A stretch of DNA of 46,831 nucleotides, from the NCBI GenBank assembly GCA_028822385.1, contig JAPKDV010000006.1, positions 1-46,831 on the forward strand, read 5' to 3'. Below the pieces are notes generated by a model that was not told the DNA's origin, searched no databases, and saw only the letters and a program-made list of their open reading frames with translations. Source of the stretch: Alphaproteobacteria bacterium. Its GTDB lineage: Bacteria > Pseudomonadota > Alphaproteobacteria > UBA6615. Of the stretch, positions 36,856 through 46,741 are shown in pieces. The position numbers and the translations under genes are program-made. Position 1 is the first letter of the stretch. Each line of letters opens with the position of its first letter.

Positions 36856-37406
36856 TCTTGGCCGCCGAAGCTCGGGCGTTCGCCGTCCGGGGGGATGATT
36901 TCGAAGGTATTCAGGGCCATCGCCACGCCGGTGTAGTGACCCATAATGCCCATGATCTCGACGATCCCGTCTTCACCCACGCGTGCCTTCATGTCGTCAT
37001 AAGCAGCCTGATCGATCCGGCTGCTGTGCAGCAGAGTACGAACAAAGCTGTAGATGGCAGCTTCCGTATCGTCGGTAAAATTCGGGGTTTCGCCGGCCTC
37101 AAGAGATGCCACGACGTCTTCAGAAACGCCTTCACGAACGGCGATTGGCGCGTGGGCGAACCATTCGAACTCGCAGCGCCAGTGACAGCCCACCACGAGA
37201 ATCGCAAGCTCACGTACATTGCCTGGTAGGATTGCAGCGAAGCGTAGATAATGTCCCATCCGTTCCACGCCTTCGCAGACGCCCGGGTGCAGCAGGAATG
37301 CGTGATAGGGGCCGCGCACCTGTCCGCGCGGGCCACCGGCAATCCTGTCATAAATAGTTTTCTGTTCCTTGTTCAGTTTGGCTGGGTCGGTCGGTGATAT
37401 ACGCAT
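36852..37406 (-). CDS. Carboxymuconolactone decarboxylase (CMD/AhpD-like) family protein
   Basis: 184-aa all-helical protein of the CMD fold. The central region ([34 protein letters not shown]) is the family core; the pattern EW-x2-H matches CMD members that lack the AhpD CxxC redox pair, here replaced by CHWRC. Members include gamma-carboxymuconolactone decarboxylase, but many are of unknown function. The stop overlaps the thiolase stop by four bases. Confidence 0.85.
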   Translation of the reverse strand: MRISPTDPAKLNKEQKTIYDRIAGGPRGQVRGPYHAFLLHPGVCEGVERMGHYLRFAAILPGNVRELAILVVGCHWRCEFEWFAHAPIAVREGVSEDVVASLEAGETPNFTDDTEAAIYSFVRTLLHSSRIDQAAYDDMKARVGEDGIVEIMGIMGHYTGVAMALNTFEIIPPDGERPSFGGQD

Positions 37407-37449
37407 GGTGGTTTTCCCCTGAATGAAACTTGTGTCGAATGAAGTTCGA

Positions 37450-37578
37450 TTATGGTGCCAGAAACCAGATCAGTACGACGCCGATAAGCGCGAGAAAGAA
37501 TGACACCGTCAATATGTGGCGAACGCCAGACCCGCCTGTTGATGTGGTTTTGTTGTTTCTGTTTTCGTCGTAGGGCAT
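37450..37578 (-). CDS. Small single-pass membrane protein
   Basis: A 42-aa frame, MPYDENRNNKTTSTGGSGVR, then one hydrophobic helix ILTVSFFLALIGVVLIWFLA. A polar Asn/Thr/Gly head followed by a C-terminal membrane segment resembles small conserved alphaproteobacterial proteins. A longer in-frame start at 37707 would add a second hydrophobic stretch, but it looks less protein-like. The ribosome site is weak, and function is unknown. Confidence 0.55.
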   Translation of the reverse strand: MPYDENRNNKTTSTGGSGVRHILTVSFFLALIGVVLIWFLAP

Positions 37579-37733
37579 CCGGTATCTCTGATTTGTTTTG
37601 TTGTTTTTATACCCTAATTGAATTCGAGCTAAAGCCCGCAGAACGTTCGGGCTCGCTGCGTAATAGCCGATCAAAACTGTGATTGTCGTGATAAGATGTA
37701 TGATCACATTTAAACTGATGAGAATTCGAACAT

Positions 37734-38810
37734 ATGACGTCTAGCTCGGAGGAAACGCACAAGCGTTACAGGATGGCCTTCGTGCTTATCCTGACGCTCG
37801 TGGTCTGTCTGGCGTTAGCGGCGCTCATTCGAGACTTCCTATTAGCGGTGCTGATGGCCGTTGTGTTCAGTGCGTTGTTGCACCCGGTTTATAGGCGGGT
37901 GCGCGCTGTTACACGCGCGCGTCCCTCAGTCACGTCAGGGCTGGTGATGCTGATTGTTTTGGTGGCGGTTGGGATCCCTCTTCTTGTGGTCGCAGGTCTT
38001 GTAGCCGCTGAAGCACTGGGCATAAGCAAGGCTGTATCACCCTGGATACAGGGACAGTTGCGGGGGGAGAGCGCCTTGGGCTTTAAATTACCGACCTGGC
38101 TGCCATTCAACGCGGATATTGAACCTTATAAGACTCAGATTATCGCCAAATTGGGTGAGGCGGCGGCTGGGGCTGGGAAGTTTTTCTTCGAAAGTATCCG
38201 TGAGGTGACGCGGGGGACATTTGCGGTGTTGCTGAACCTTTTTGTGTTTCTCTACGCGATGTTCTTCTTCTTGATGCGTGGTCCCGAGCTATTAGATTCA
38301 GCTCTCCGCTATCTGCCGCTTAATGAACCCGACCGGGATAGGTTGATTGATCGTGGTCTGACCGTCACGAAGGCCACTCTCAAAAGCATTCTCATCATTG
38401 GCGTGTTACAGGGTTTGCTGGTTGCTCTAGCGTTCTGGGTTCTGGGGATTGAGGGCGCCGCATTCTGGGGCACCATGGTTCTGATCCTCTCTGCGATCCC
38501 GGGTCTCGGATCGGCAATCGTCTGGGTCCCGGCGGCGGTCTATCTCTTCACGGTTGATCAGTTCTGGCCCGGCATGGCGTTGAGCCTATGGGGGGTTCTT
38601 GTCGTTGGCCTAGTCGACAATATCCTGCGCCCCCGTCTTGTGGGAGAGGAAGCTAAAATTCCCGATTTGCTGATTCTATTGTCGATTCTTGGTGGTATTG
38701 CCGGGTTTGGCGTGGTTGGAATTGTGGTGGGTCCGATTCTGGCTGCTGTTTTTCTGACGGTTCTGGATATTTATCGTACCGTTTTCGCAGAGCATCTACC
38801 CGTGCTGTAA
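37734..38810 (+). CDS. AI-2E family (PerM/YdiK-like) transporter
   Basis: 358-aa membrane protein with seven or eight hydrophobic segments: two or three near the N-terminus (about 12-75), and a cluster after residue 150. The family block PGLGSAIVWVPAAVYLFTVD and the DNILRPRLVGEEAKIPDLLI loop are diagnostic. Members act as autoinducer-2 exporters or Na+(Li+)/H+ antiporters; which applies is unknown. It stands alone. Confidence 0.93.
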   Translation: MTSSSEETHKRYRMAFVLILTLVVCLALAALIRDFLLAVLMAVVFSALLHPVYRRVRAVTRARPSVTSGLVMLIVLVAVGIPLLVVAGLVAAEALGISKAVSPWIQGQLRGESALGFKLPTWLPFNADIEPYKTQIIAKLGEAAAGAGKFFFESIREVTRGTFAVLLNLFVFLYAMFFFLMRGPELLDSALRYLPLNEPDRDRLIDRGLTVTKATLKSILIIGVLQGLLVALAFWVLGIEGAAFWGTMVLILSAIPGLGSAIVWVPAAVYLFTVDQFWPGMALSLWGVLVVGLVDNILRPRLVGEEAKIPDLLILLSILGGIAGFGVVGIVVGPILAAVFLTVLDIYRTVFAEHLPVL

Positions 38811-39071
38811 ACTGAACGTGATCTGTTTTCCTTATGTGGTGCGATTCAGGCCTGTCGAAATGTGTGGTTCTTGCAGGGATGCAGAGCTGTACTTTTCGGG
38901 CGCGCACATCATAAAAACGCCACGTTCAATAGTGGAATAGGCTGCAGTCCAGACATGATTGTCCCGATAGGTTGGTGGACGTGCAAGTTCTTTTCACTGT
39001 GCAAAATCGTGTAGATGGAACGGGTCTTGGTGTAGATTGACATCAATAATAACCAGAGATTAGAGGCCTCC

Positions 39072-39875
39072 ATGATCCTACCTTCGCCGCTCTCAATGTT
39101 TGATGTTTCCGGAAAATCGGCTCTGGTGATTGGTGCCACGGGATCTTTCGGAAGCGCGGCCGCAAGCGCACTGGCCCAGATGGGCTGCTATCTTACTATC
39201 GCGGATATGAACTCCGAGAAGCTCGAGGCGCTCGCCGTAGAGCTGCGCGGAGGCGGCGCAAAGGTCAAAATAGTTGCGGAGATCGCAAACTCGGAAGCGG
39301 CAGCTCAGAAGATCATCGATGGCGTTGTGAGTGCCCACGGCGCGCTGGACATGATGTTCGTGGCTACCGGCCTTAATGATGTGGGCTATATCGAAGATCA
39401 GCCTTATGAAAAGTGGCGCGCGGTGATGACTGCCAATCTCGATGGCTACTGGCTGGCCTGTCAGGCCGCGGGCCGACAATTCGCAAAGCAGCCCGGCGAT
39501 CGTGGGCGTGGCAAGGTTGTAGTTGTGTCCTCCACCCGCGGGCGCCATGGCCTTCCAACCGGGTACACTGGGTACTGCGCTTCAAAAGCTGGCCTCGACG
39601 GCATGGTGCGCGCGCTGGCCTGTGAATGGGGGGGGAAGGGAATCAACATCAATGCCATCGGGCCGACGGTGTTCCGCTCCCCGCTCTCGGAATGGATGTT
39701 CTCCGAAGAGAACCCTGGCAAGGCCACCCGTGAAGCCATGCTCGAACGGGTTCCTGTTGGTCGGCTCTCTGATACAAATGATCTTATAGGTGGATTGATT
39801 TACCTGCTGTCGCCGGCCTCGGACTACGTGACTGGTCACACGCTCTACATTGATGGTGGTTACACCGCTGAATAG
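39072..39875 (+). CDS. SDR-family oxidoreductase
   Basis: NAD(P)-dependent short-chain dehydrogenase of 267 aa. The cofactor motif is G21-ATG-SF-G27 and the catalytic Tyr and Lys are Y168 and K172 in GYCASKAGLDG, with the Ser in VVVSSTRGRHG. The C-terminal DYVTGHTLYIDGGYTAE is typical. It lies 36 bases upstream of the molybdenum enzyme on the same strand, so it may act on that enzyme's substrate or product. In anaerobic gallate breakdown phloroglucinol is reduced by an SDR; a parallel role is only an inference. Confidence 0.92.
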   Translation: MILPSPLSMFDVSGKSALVIGATGSFGSAAASALAQMGCYLTIADMNSEKLEALAVELRGGGAKVKIVAEIANSEAAAQKIIDGVVSAHGALDMMFVATGLNDVGYIEDQPYEKWRAVMTANLDGYWLACQAAGRQFAKQPGDRGRGKVVVVSSTRGRHGLPTGYTGYCASKAGLDGMVRALACEWGGKGININAIGPTVFRSPLSEWMFSEENPGKATREAMLERVPVGRLSDTNDLIGGLIYLLSPASDYVTGHTLYIDGGYTAE

Positions 39876-39911
39876 ATACTGGCGTAATATGAGCAAACAG
39901 GACAACTGAAT

Positions 39912-42900
39912 ATGTTCAAATTGATACTCTGGGCCCTTCCATGGGTTCTCCGCATTGCTCGCTGGCGTTCCCCGGAGTTTCGCGAGCGCCTGACAGAACG
40001 AAATATGGTGGTCCAAATCCGGACGGCCGATAGTAGCGCAGGGCGCTACATCGTCTTTCAGGATGGCGGTATTCGATCCGGGGCGGGTATCTACGACAAC
40101 TCGACGGTTGAGCTGATTTTCAAGACAGCGGCCATCGGCGCAAAATTGCTGATGCCACCGATTGATCAGCTTGAACAGATTGATGCGCTGAAGAATTTTC
40201 TGGTGCGCCTGGAGGGTCCGGATGATGACGGGGTCTGGTTTGCCCAGACCGTGATGGCGGGGATGTCAGCGGGATGGCGGGTTGGCCGCAAGATGCCCGA
40301 CGGCACGACGCGCCTCTGCACCATGACCAATGGCGGTCCGCTGTTCGTCTATGTCCGGGAAGGCAAGATCATCCGCACCACGCCGATTGAGTTTGATACT
40401 GATGATCCGGAATCCTGGTCGATTGAAGCCCGGGGTAAGGTCTTTACGCCCCCGCGCAGCGGTGCGCTTTCGCCACATGCGATGAACTGGAAATCCATGG
40501 TGTATGCGCCCAACCGGCTACAATACCCCATGAAACGGGTTGATTTTGACCCCAACGGTGAACGCAATGTCCAGAACCGCGGTGTTTCCGGCTATGAGCG
40601 GATCAGCTGGGATGAAGCCCTCGACATTGTCTCGTCCGAAATCCAGCGGATGAAGCGCGACTACGGCACCGGGGCCATCGCTTCGAGCAATGGATCGCAC
40701 CACAACTGGGGAAATATTGGCTATTATCTGAGCGCCAAACTGCGTTTCATGAATGCGGTTGGCACCACCGAGGTGCACCACAATCCCGACAGCTGGGAAG
40801 GCTGGTACTGGGGCGCCCTGCACCATTGGGGTGGCAGTCTGCGCGTGGGCGGCGGTGAGCTCTTCGGGACCATCGAGGATTGTCTCGAGAATGCTGAGAT
40901 GGTTGTCTTCTGGTCGAGCAATCCGGAAGCTACGGGCGGTGTCTATGGCGGTCAGGAAGGTACTGTGCGCCGCAGATGGCTGCGCGACCTAGATATCGAG
41001 CTGGTCCATATCGATCCCTATTACAACGACACGGCCCAGTTTCTGGGTGGTAAGTGGATCAGTCCACGCCCGACAACTTCGCCTGCTCTGGCACTCGCGA
41101 TCGCACATGTCTGGATCACCGAAGGTCTATACGACAAGGAATATGTGGAGGCGCGCACCAAGGGCTTCGATGCCTGGCGTGACTACATTCTGGGTGTTGA
41201 AGACGGCGTGGCGAAATCACCGGAATGGCAAGGGTCGGAAACCGGTGTCCCGGCCAAGGACGTACGTGCTCTTGCGCGCAAATGGGGTAGCAAGCGCACT
41301 TATCTAGCTGTCGGCGGCATGGGCAATACTTTTGGTGGTGCGTGCCGCAACACCAACGGCACCCAGTGGACCCGCACCATGGTCTGCCTCATGGGGATGC
41401 AGGGGCTGGGCAAGCCCGGCGTCAATGTGGGCAATCTGCAACTCGGTGTGCCGCTCGATTTTAGCTTCTATTTCCCGGGATATGCCGATGGCGGTATCTC
41501 GGGGGATCTCAACAACACGGCCCTGGCCACCGCGCTCTATCAGCGGATGCCGCAACTGCCGACCATGAACCCGTCGACCCAGCTTATTCCGCGGCTGCGT
41601 TTGCCCGAGGCCATCATTGATGGTCATGCAGAAGGCTTCTTGTGGGATGCCCGGACGATGGAAGGGCAGTTCTCCAAGATCGTCTACCCCAAGCAGGGGC
41701 ACGCCAAGGTGCACATGCTGTATCGCTACGGCACGGCGATCCTGGGAACCCTGAATGACGCCAACCGATATGTTGCGATGTATCGGTCACCGAACCTCGA
41801 ATTCGTGGTCAACCAGTCGATCTGGAACGAAGGGGATGTCGAATTTTCCGATGTGATCCTGCCGGCCTGCACCAATCTGGAGCGTGAAGATATTGGCGAA
41901 TGGGCCAATGCTGGCGGCTATGGCGCGCATTTCAATTCGCAGATCAACCACCGGATTATTGCGTATCAGGCCAAGTGTATTGAGCCTGTCGGGGAATCCC
42001 GTTCCGATTACGATATCTTCTCGGCTCTCGCGTGCCGACTGGGTCTCGGTTCCTATTATACGGAGGGCATGCGGGAACTTGATTGGGTCAAGCGGATGTT
42101 CGATGCGTCCGACCTACCGAAGCATATCTCGTGGAAGAAATTTCTCGAGCGCGGTTACTTCGTGGTGCCGTCAGAAAAACCTGAACACCGTCCGCCGACG
42201 GCTTATCGTTGGTTCGCGGAAGGTCGCAAGAAGGATTTGCCCGAGGCAATGCCGTTGCCGGGTGATTACACCGAGCAATTCCTCGAGGGGCTTCAGACCC
42301 AGTCTGGCAAGTTCGAGTTCGAAAGCTCGAGCCTCAAGCGTTACGCGCCGGATGATCCCGAACGCCCGCTGATCGTCAAATACACACCATCCTGGGAAAG
42401 TTCCAATACGCCTGGGCTTGAGGGGTATCCGCTGCAACTGATGACACCCCATTCGCGATACAGTTTTCACACACAGGGTGACGGCAAGGACAGCTTCCTC
42501 AACGACATCGCCGATCATCGCATGCTGGTCGACGACCATTACTACTGGGTTCTGCGCCTCAACCCGCAGGATGCTGCCGCACGCGGTATCAAGACCGGGG
42601 ATCTGGTTAAGGTGTTCAATGGTCGTGGCGCGGTGTTGTGCGCAGCGTTGCTGACCGAGCGCCTGCGTGCAGGTGTGGCGCAGGGCTACGAATCTTCGGC
42701 CGTCTACGAGCCGATGGGTGAGCCCGGGCGTTCGGTGGACCGCGGTGGCTGTCTGAACCTGCTGTCTCCCCGACGTTCGCAGATCAAGAACTCACACTCC
42801 ATGGCCAACGGCACCGCGATGGTGGAGGTAGTGGTCTGGGATGGGGATATCAGTTTCGAACGGACCGAGCCCCTCACTGATAGACAGGCCGTCGCTGCGG

Positions 42901-42914
42901 AGGCAGTAGAATGA
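39912..42914 (+). CDS. Molybdopterin enzyme, pyrogallol-phloroglucinol transhydroxylase-like large subunit with extra N-terminal SCP2-like domain
   Basis: 1000-aa DMSO-reductase-family subunit. From about residue 135 ([20 protein letters not shown]) it follows the transhydroxylase large subunit of Pelobacter. H263 in [10 protein letters not shown] and D293-S294 in [10 protein letters not shown] keep the 30-residue spacing of His144 and Asp174-Ser175 there, where Ser ligates Mo. No N-terminal Cys cluster is present, as in that enzyme. Residues about 30-120 are an extra domain resembling SCP2 sterol-carrier modules ([30 protein letters not shown]). The first 17 residues form a hydrophobic/amphipathic helix; no Tat signal is seen. 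Its stop overlaps the small-subunit start. The substrate is unknown. Confidence 0.88.
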   Translation: MFKLILWALPWVLRIARWRSPEFRERLTERNMVVQIRTADSSAGRYIVFQDGGIRSGAGIYDNSTVELIFKTAAIGAKLLMPPIDQLEQIDALKNFLVRLEGPDDDGVWFAQTVMAGMSAGWRVGRKMPDGTTRLCTMTNGGPLFVYVREGKIIRTTPIEFDTDDPESWSIEARGKVFTPPRSGALSPHAMNWKSMVYAPNRLQYPMKRVDFDPNGERNVQNRGVSGYERISWDEALDIVSSEIQRMKRDYGTGAIASSNGSHHNWGNIGYYLSAKLRFMNAVGTTEVHHNPDSWEGWYWGALHHWGGSLRVGGGELFGTIEDCLENAEMVVFWSSNPEATGGVYGGQEGTVRRRWLRDLDIELVHIDPYYNDTAQFLGGKWISPRPTTSPALALAIAHVWITEGLYDKEYVEARTKGFDAWRDYILGVEDGVAKSPEWQGSETGVPAKDVRALARKWGSKRTYLAVGGMGNTFGGACRNTNGTQWTRTMVCLMGMQGLGKPGVNVGNLQLGVPLDFSFYFPGYADGGISGDLNNTALATALYQRMPQLPTMNPSTQLIPRLRLPEAIIDGHAEGFLWDARTMEGQFSKIVYPKQGHAKVHMLYRYGTAILGTLNDANRYVAMYRSPNLEFVVNQSIWNEGDVEFSDVILPACTNLEREDIGEWANAGGYGAHFNSQINHRIIAYQAKCIEPVGESRSDYDIFSALACRLGLGSYYTEGMRELDWVKRMFDASDLPKHISWKKFLERGYFVVPSEKPEHRPPTAYRWFAEGRKKDLPEAMPLPGDYTEQFLEGLQTQSGKFEFESSSLKRYAPDDPERPLIVKYTPSWESSNTPGLEGYPLQLMTPHSRYSFHTQGDGKDSFLNDIADHRMLVDDHYYWVLRLNPQDAAARGIKTGDLVKVFNGRGAVLCAALLTERLRAGVAQGYESSAVYEPMGEPGRSVDRGGCLNLLSPRRSQIKNSHSMANGTAMVEVVVWDGDISFERTEPLTDRQAVAAEAVE

Positions 42915-43762
42915 ATAAGTGGAACCTGATTGTTGACGTTGCCGAATGCACCAACTGCAGTCTGTGTACTCTGGCGGTTCAGGATGAGCATGTCGGGAAT
43001 GAATTTCCCGGTTATGCGGCTGAAATGCCCAAGCATGGTCATCACTGGATCGAGATCGAACGCCGCGAACGCGGCCAGGGAACCATGGTCGATGTCGCCT
43101 ATGTGCCAACCATGTGTCAGCACTGTGATGACGCCCCCTGTGTTGCCGCAGCGCAGAACGGGGGCGCCTATAAGCGCCCGGATGGCATTGTGATTATTGA
43201 TCCGGAGAAGTCCAAAGGACAGAAACAGATTGCGGAGGCCTGTCCCTATAATGCGGTCTACTGGAATGAGGAGCGAGATATCCCGCAGCACTGGCTCTTT
43301 GATGCACATCTGCTCGATACCGGGTGGAAAGAGCCACGTTGTGTGAGTGTTTGTCCAACCAAGGCATTGCGCGCGATCAAAGTGGACGATGCACAGATGC
43401 AGGAGATGGTGAAAGTAGAAGAATTGGAATCGCTACGGCCCGATCTCGTGACCAAGCCGCGGGTGCATTACAAAAATCTCTGGCGCTATAATAGTAGCTT
43501 CATCGCCGGGACCGTCAGCGTAGAACGTGGTGGGATCGTGGACTGTCTGGAAGATGCACAGGTGGCTCTGAAACAAGAGAACAAGGCCATCTGCACGTTA
43601 CAGAGCGATGGGTATGGAGACTTCAAGATCGATCGTCTTGAGGTCGACAGCGGCGTCTATTTATTGGAAGTCTCGGCGCCAGGTTATGCGAGCGAGACCC
43701 GCGAGGTAACCCTGGGTGAAAGCGTTAACCTTGGTGAAATCCGGCTGACGTCACCCGGATGA
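42911..43762 (+). CDS. Transhydroxylase-like iron-sulfur subunit with C-terminal Cna-B/regulatory-like domain
   Basis: 283-aa partner of the molybdenum subunit. The ferredoxin part has C13, C16, C19; C69, C72, C77; C111; C144, C148. The archetype has twelve such cysteines for three [4Fe-4S] clusters. Here the fourth Cys of motif I is V23 and the CxxC of motif IV is W128-LF-D131, so one cluster is probably lost. Residues about 198-280 form a beta-sandwich like Cna-B or carboxypeptidase-regulatory domains, also present in the transhydroxylase small subunit. Both ends overlap neighbouring genes by four bases. Confidence 0.88.
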   Translation: MNKWNLIVDVAECTNCSLCTLAVQDEHVGNEFPGYAAEMPKHGHHWIEIERRERGQGTMVDVAYVPTMCQHCDDAPCVAAAQNGGAYKRPDGIVIIDPEKSKGQKQIAEACPYNAVYWNEERDIPQHWLFDAHLLDTGWKEPRCVSVCPTKALRAIKVDDAQMQEMVKVEELESLRPDLVTKPRVHYKNLWRYNSSFIAGTVSVERGGIVDCLEDAQVALKQENKAICTLQSDGYGDFKIDRLEVDSGVYLLEVSAPGYASETREVTLGESVNLGEIRLTSPG

Positions 43763-44379
43763 TTGTGGCGTCGGGTGGGTCGAGAGACTGGGCTGCGTAT
43801 TACACCAAGACCGGTGCGCGCCCGCCGCGACCAAATCTGCTGTTCGCGCTGGACCGATTTGAAGCGGAAACCAGCGACACGCCTCGGCTGGCCGTTGATT
43901 TGGGCGCTGGAGGTGGACGTGACGTCATTGAAATGCTTCGACGTGGCTGGCGAGTGATGGCGATTGATGGCGAGGCAGCAGCTGCTGAAGCGCTGCGGGC
44001 GCGTTCAGATCTTCCTGTGGGTGCAAGCTTTGAGACTAAGACGGCACGTTTCGAAGACGCTGACTGGCCGGGTTGTGACCTAGTGAATTCTAGCTTCGCT
44101 TTGCCTCTCTGCACGCCGGACCAGTTTCCGCTGGTCTGGCAAAAGATCACGTATAGCCTCAATTCGGGCGGACGATTTGCCGGGCAGTTCTATGGCGAAC
44201 GCGACAGCTGGGCCGGGCGCGAGGGGATGACTTTTCACACGCAGCACGAGGTTGAGGCTCTTTTGTTAGGCTTAGAAATTGAGTTCTTCGAAGAGGAAGA
44301 GGACGATTCTAAAACCCCGCGTGGCGAAGCCAAGCACTGGCATGTGTTTCATGTGGTCGCGCAATTGCGTCTTGGCTAG
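43759..44379 (+). CDS. Class I SAM-dependent methyltransferase
   Basis: 206-aa Rossmann-fold methyltransferase. SAM-binding motif I is AVDLGAGGGRDVIEM, followed by an acidic residue at the end of strand 2 (VMAIDGE) and motif IV-like CDLVNSSFALPLC. The overall layout resembles TehB-like methyltransferases. Its ATG overlaps the stop of the iron-sulfur subunit, so it is made with the molybdenum enzyme. It might methylate a phenolic substrate or product or act on a toxic intermediate; the sequence does not say which. Confidence 0.88.
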   Translation: MIVASGGSRDWAAYYTKTGARPPRPNLLFALDRFEAETSDTPRLAVDLGAGGGRDVIEMLRRGWRVMAIDGEAAAAEALRARSDLPVGASFETKTARFEDADWPGCDLVNSSFALPLCTPDQFPLVWQKITYSLNSGGRFAGQFYGERDSWAGREGMTFHTQHEVEALLLGLEIEFFEEEEDDSKTPRGEAKHWHVFHVVAQLRLG

Positions 44380-45185
44380 TCTGCCCGTTCCCAGTCAAAC
44401 AAAGCCGGTTCCTTGGCCAGAAAGCGTTCAAGCGCGGCCTTGTGATAAGGGCTAGCATTGGCCGCAGCCTGAGCATCGGCTTCCGCGTCGAGCGCCTCTG
44501 ATCGGTTGGATTCAAACGCATTGCTCATGACGAGTTTGGCCAGATGGATAGCCTTCGGTGAGGCATTGGAGAAGCGGGCAGCGAAGGCTTGTGCGTGATC
44601 CAGCAAGACATCGTCGTCGACGATTTCGAGGACAATCCCAAGCGAATGAGCTTCTTCGGCGTCAACCATGCGTGCGGTGAGAATAATCTCTTTTGCGCGC
44701 TGTTGCCCCACGATGCGGGGCAGCAGGTACATGGCGCCCCAATCCGGGACTAGGCCAATTCGACCGAAGGACATAACAAAACGCGCGCGCCGAGCTGCAA
44801 TGACGAAGTCACTGGCGAGGGCGAGAGAAAAGCCAGCACCGGCCGCTGCGCCGTTGACCGCGGCGATGGTGGGTATGGGAAGGTCGAGCCAGCGTTCGAG
44901 AATTTCGTGAGATTCTTTCATGCGGGTGCGCATGTTATCAGGACCCTTTTGGGTCATCTCCTGCAGAACGCGTATGTCGCCCCCGGCACAGAAGGCCGAA
45001 CCCGCGCCCGTCAGAACGACAGCAAAAATAGTCTTGCCGGCCCGCTTACCAATCTCGATGACGGCATCGGAAAATTCTTCGCGCAGGGCGCCGCCTAGTG
45101 GGTTCCTTGCTTCTGGGCGGTTGAAGGTGATCGTGGCGATTCCATTTTGCACATCGAGCATAAGATCTGTGTAGGTCGTGGCCAT
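44376..45185 (-). CDS. Enoyl-CoA hydratase/isomerase family protein
   Basis: 269-aa crotonase-fold protein. Oxyanion-hole segments FNRPEARNPL and SAFCAGGDIRVLQE are present, as is GRIGLVPDWGAMYLLPRIVG, where Asp (VPD) takes the place often held by the second catalytic Glu; isomerase activity is therefore as likely as hydratase. An upstream in-frame ATG at 45230 is possible, but 45185 gives the usual N-terminus MATTYTDLMLDVQNGIATIT. Its stop overlaps that of the convergent methyltransferase. Confidence 0.92.
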   Translation of the reverse strand: MATTYTDLMLDVQNGIATITFNRPEARNPLGGALREEFSDAVIEIGKRAGKTIFAVVLTGAGSAFCAGGDIRVLQEMTQKGPDNMRTRMKESHEILERWLDLPIPTIAAVNGAAAGAGFSLALASDFVIAARRARFVMSFGRIGLVPDWGAMYLLPRIVGQQRAKEIILTARMVDAEEAHSLGIVLEIVDDDVLLDHAQAFAARFSNASPKAIHLAKLVMSNAFESNRSEALDAEADAQAAANASPYHKAALERFLAKEPALFDWERAD

Positions 45186-45286
45186 GTCATACCTGTAACT
45201 GGTGGTGTTAAAGTTTGAGGGTAATAGCATGCAAAGCGCGGCTCATGGGTGCAAGGTCCGGTTGCTGAATGATGAAGGGGAGCGTG

Positions 45287-45781
45287 ATGAGTGAATCTGA
45301 ACTTCTGGAGCCAACCACCAATCCGGATACCAAAAAACTAGTGTACCGCAATGTGGTTGGCCGAAATTCTGGCGGCAGCCGAACCAAAATTACGGTGCGA
45401 GATACCCCGGGGATGGTAACCGACGAACCCATAAGTCGTGGTGGCACAAATGAGGGTCCGACACCGGTTGAAACTGTGATGGGTGGCCTTCTGGGGTGTG
45501 ATTCCGTGATCACAGGCATGGTCGCTAAGCTACTAGATTTTGAGTATGGCGATGTTGAATATGTCTGTGATGCGGAGATCGATCCGCGCGGTGTACATGG
45601 TGTTAAGGGTTTCCGGCCCTATTTCGAAAAGGTCACGGTGCAGAAGACTATCAAGACCAACGAGCCAGTGGATCGAATCGAGAAGCTGAAGAAAAACGTT
45701 GAGCAGCGTTGTCCAGTGAGCAACTTGATCCGGGATGCAGGTGTTGATCTCCATATCGAATGGGTCGTCATACCGATGTAG
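45287..45781 (+). CDS. OsmC/Ohr-family protein
   Basis: 164-aa protein of the OsmC superfamily of thiol peroxidases. The two conserved cysteines are C71 in GGLLGCDSVITGM and C142 in QRCPVSNLI. The ATG at 45287 follows GAAGGGGAGCG closely; an ATG at 45269 in the same frame precedes that site and is less likely. The role is probably reduction of organic hydroperoxides, or a related thiol chemistry. Confidence 0.92.
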   Translation: MSESELLEPTTNPDTKKLVYRNVVGRNSGGSRTKITVRDTPGMVTDEPISRGGTNEGPTPVETVMGGLLGCDSVITGMVAKLLDFEYGDVEYVCDAEIDPRGVHGVKGFRPYFEKVTVQKTIKTNEPVDRIEKLKKNVEQRCPVSNLIRDAGVDLHIEWVVIPM

Positions 45782-45853
45782 TCGCGCGAGGCTTACGAAA
45801 CGAAAAAAGACCGGCAAAGCGCCTGCCATTTTTGTATCTGCCTGAAACGTTGG

Positions 45854-46741
45854 CTAGCGTTTTAGGCGTGCGCCTTCACTGAGGATCGCACAGACCGCCG
45901 CGGTGTCTTCATCCGCCCGCCCTTGGGCCATGCCAGCGGTGTAGATGTCCGCGCAGGTGCCGAAGAGAGGTGTCGGGCAGTCGAGGTTTTTCGCAAAGTC
46001 GCCGATGATGCCCATGTCCTTCTGCCAGGTAGAGATCTTCATCGTAGCTTTGGAATAGTCATCTGCGACCATCATAGGGCCGCGGACTTCGAACATCCGT
46101 GAGGTGCCCGCGCTGTCGGCGATGACGTCAAAGATTGTCTGGGCATCGAGGCCAGCCTTCATGCCGAGTACGAAGGCTTCAGCGGCGGCGATGTTGTGAA
46201 TCGCTACCAGATGATTGGCGACATATTTCATTTTGCTGCCGCTTCCGAAAGGACCGACATAGTAATGCGCCCGGGCAAAACCCTCGATCACCTCAGTGCA
46301 GGTCTGTGCCGCTGCTTCATCACCACTCAGATAGACCGCTAGATCCTTCTCCAGGGCCTGGGCGCCGGTGCCGGACAAAGGCGAGTCGAGCATGGTTATG
46401 CCGGCCACGGTCATGGCCTCGTGATTGCGCTGCTTGTCCTCGATAGGCAGCGTCGAGCATTCCATAATGGTAAAATCGCTCGTGCCGGCATTGGCAAAGC
46501 CGTCGGCACCGGTGCACACGGCGTCCAGGGCGGCGATGCTAGGCAGCAGCGTGAGCACGATATCACATTGAGTGGCCACCTCTGCAGGGGAGCCTAGCGC
46601 AGTGCCGCCGCTTGCTGCAAATGCGGCGACTTGTGTTTCGTTGACGTCAAATCCGGCAACCCTGTAGCCGGATTTCAGAAAATTACCCGAGATCGCTGAA
46701 CCCATAATGCCAAGGCCGACCACTCCGATACTTTTGCTCAT
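45854..46741 (-). CDS. 3-hydroxyisobutyrate dehydrogenase-type NAD(P)-dependent oxidoreductase
   Basis: 295-aa beta-hydroxyacid dehydrogenase. The dinucleotide motif is VVGLGIMGSAISGNFLKSG, the substrate motif is DSPLSGTGAQAL and the catalytic lysine is K170 in GSGSKMKYVANH. Substrate could be 3-hydroxyisobutyrate, tartronate semialdehyde or related acids, and the family is broad. It is convergent with osmC. Confidence 0.93.
   Translation of the reverse strand: MSKSIGVVGLGIMGSAISGNFLKSGYRVAGFDVNETQVAAFAASGGTALGSPAEVATQCDIVLTLLPSIAALDAVCTGADGFANAGTSDFTIMECSTLPIEDKQRNHEAMTVAGITMLDSPLSGTGAQALEKDLAVYLSGDEAAAQTCTEVIEGFARAHYYVGPFGSGSKMKYVANHLVAIHNIAAAEAFVLGMKAGLDAQTIFDVIADSAGTSRMFEVRGPMMVADDYSKATMKISTWQKDMGIIGDFAKNLDCPTPLFGTCADIYTAGMAQGRADEDTAAVCAILSEGARLKR

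Noticed and set aside
38909-39139. 76-codon minus-strand frame before the SDR gene
   Set aside because: It overlaps the SDR start and its sequence shows no family or signal features; the 261-base gap is probably only regulatory.
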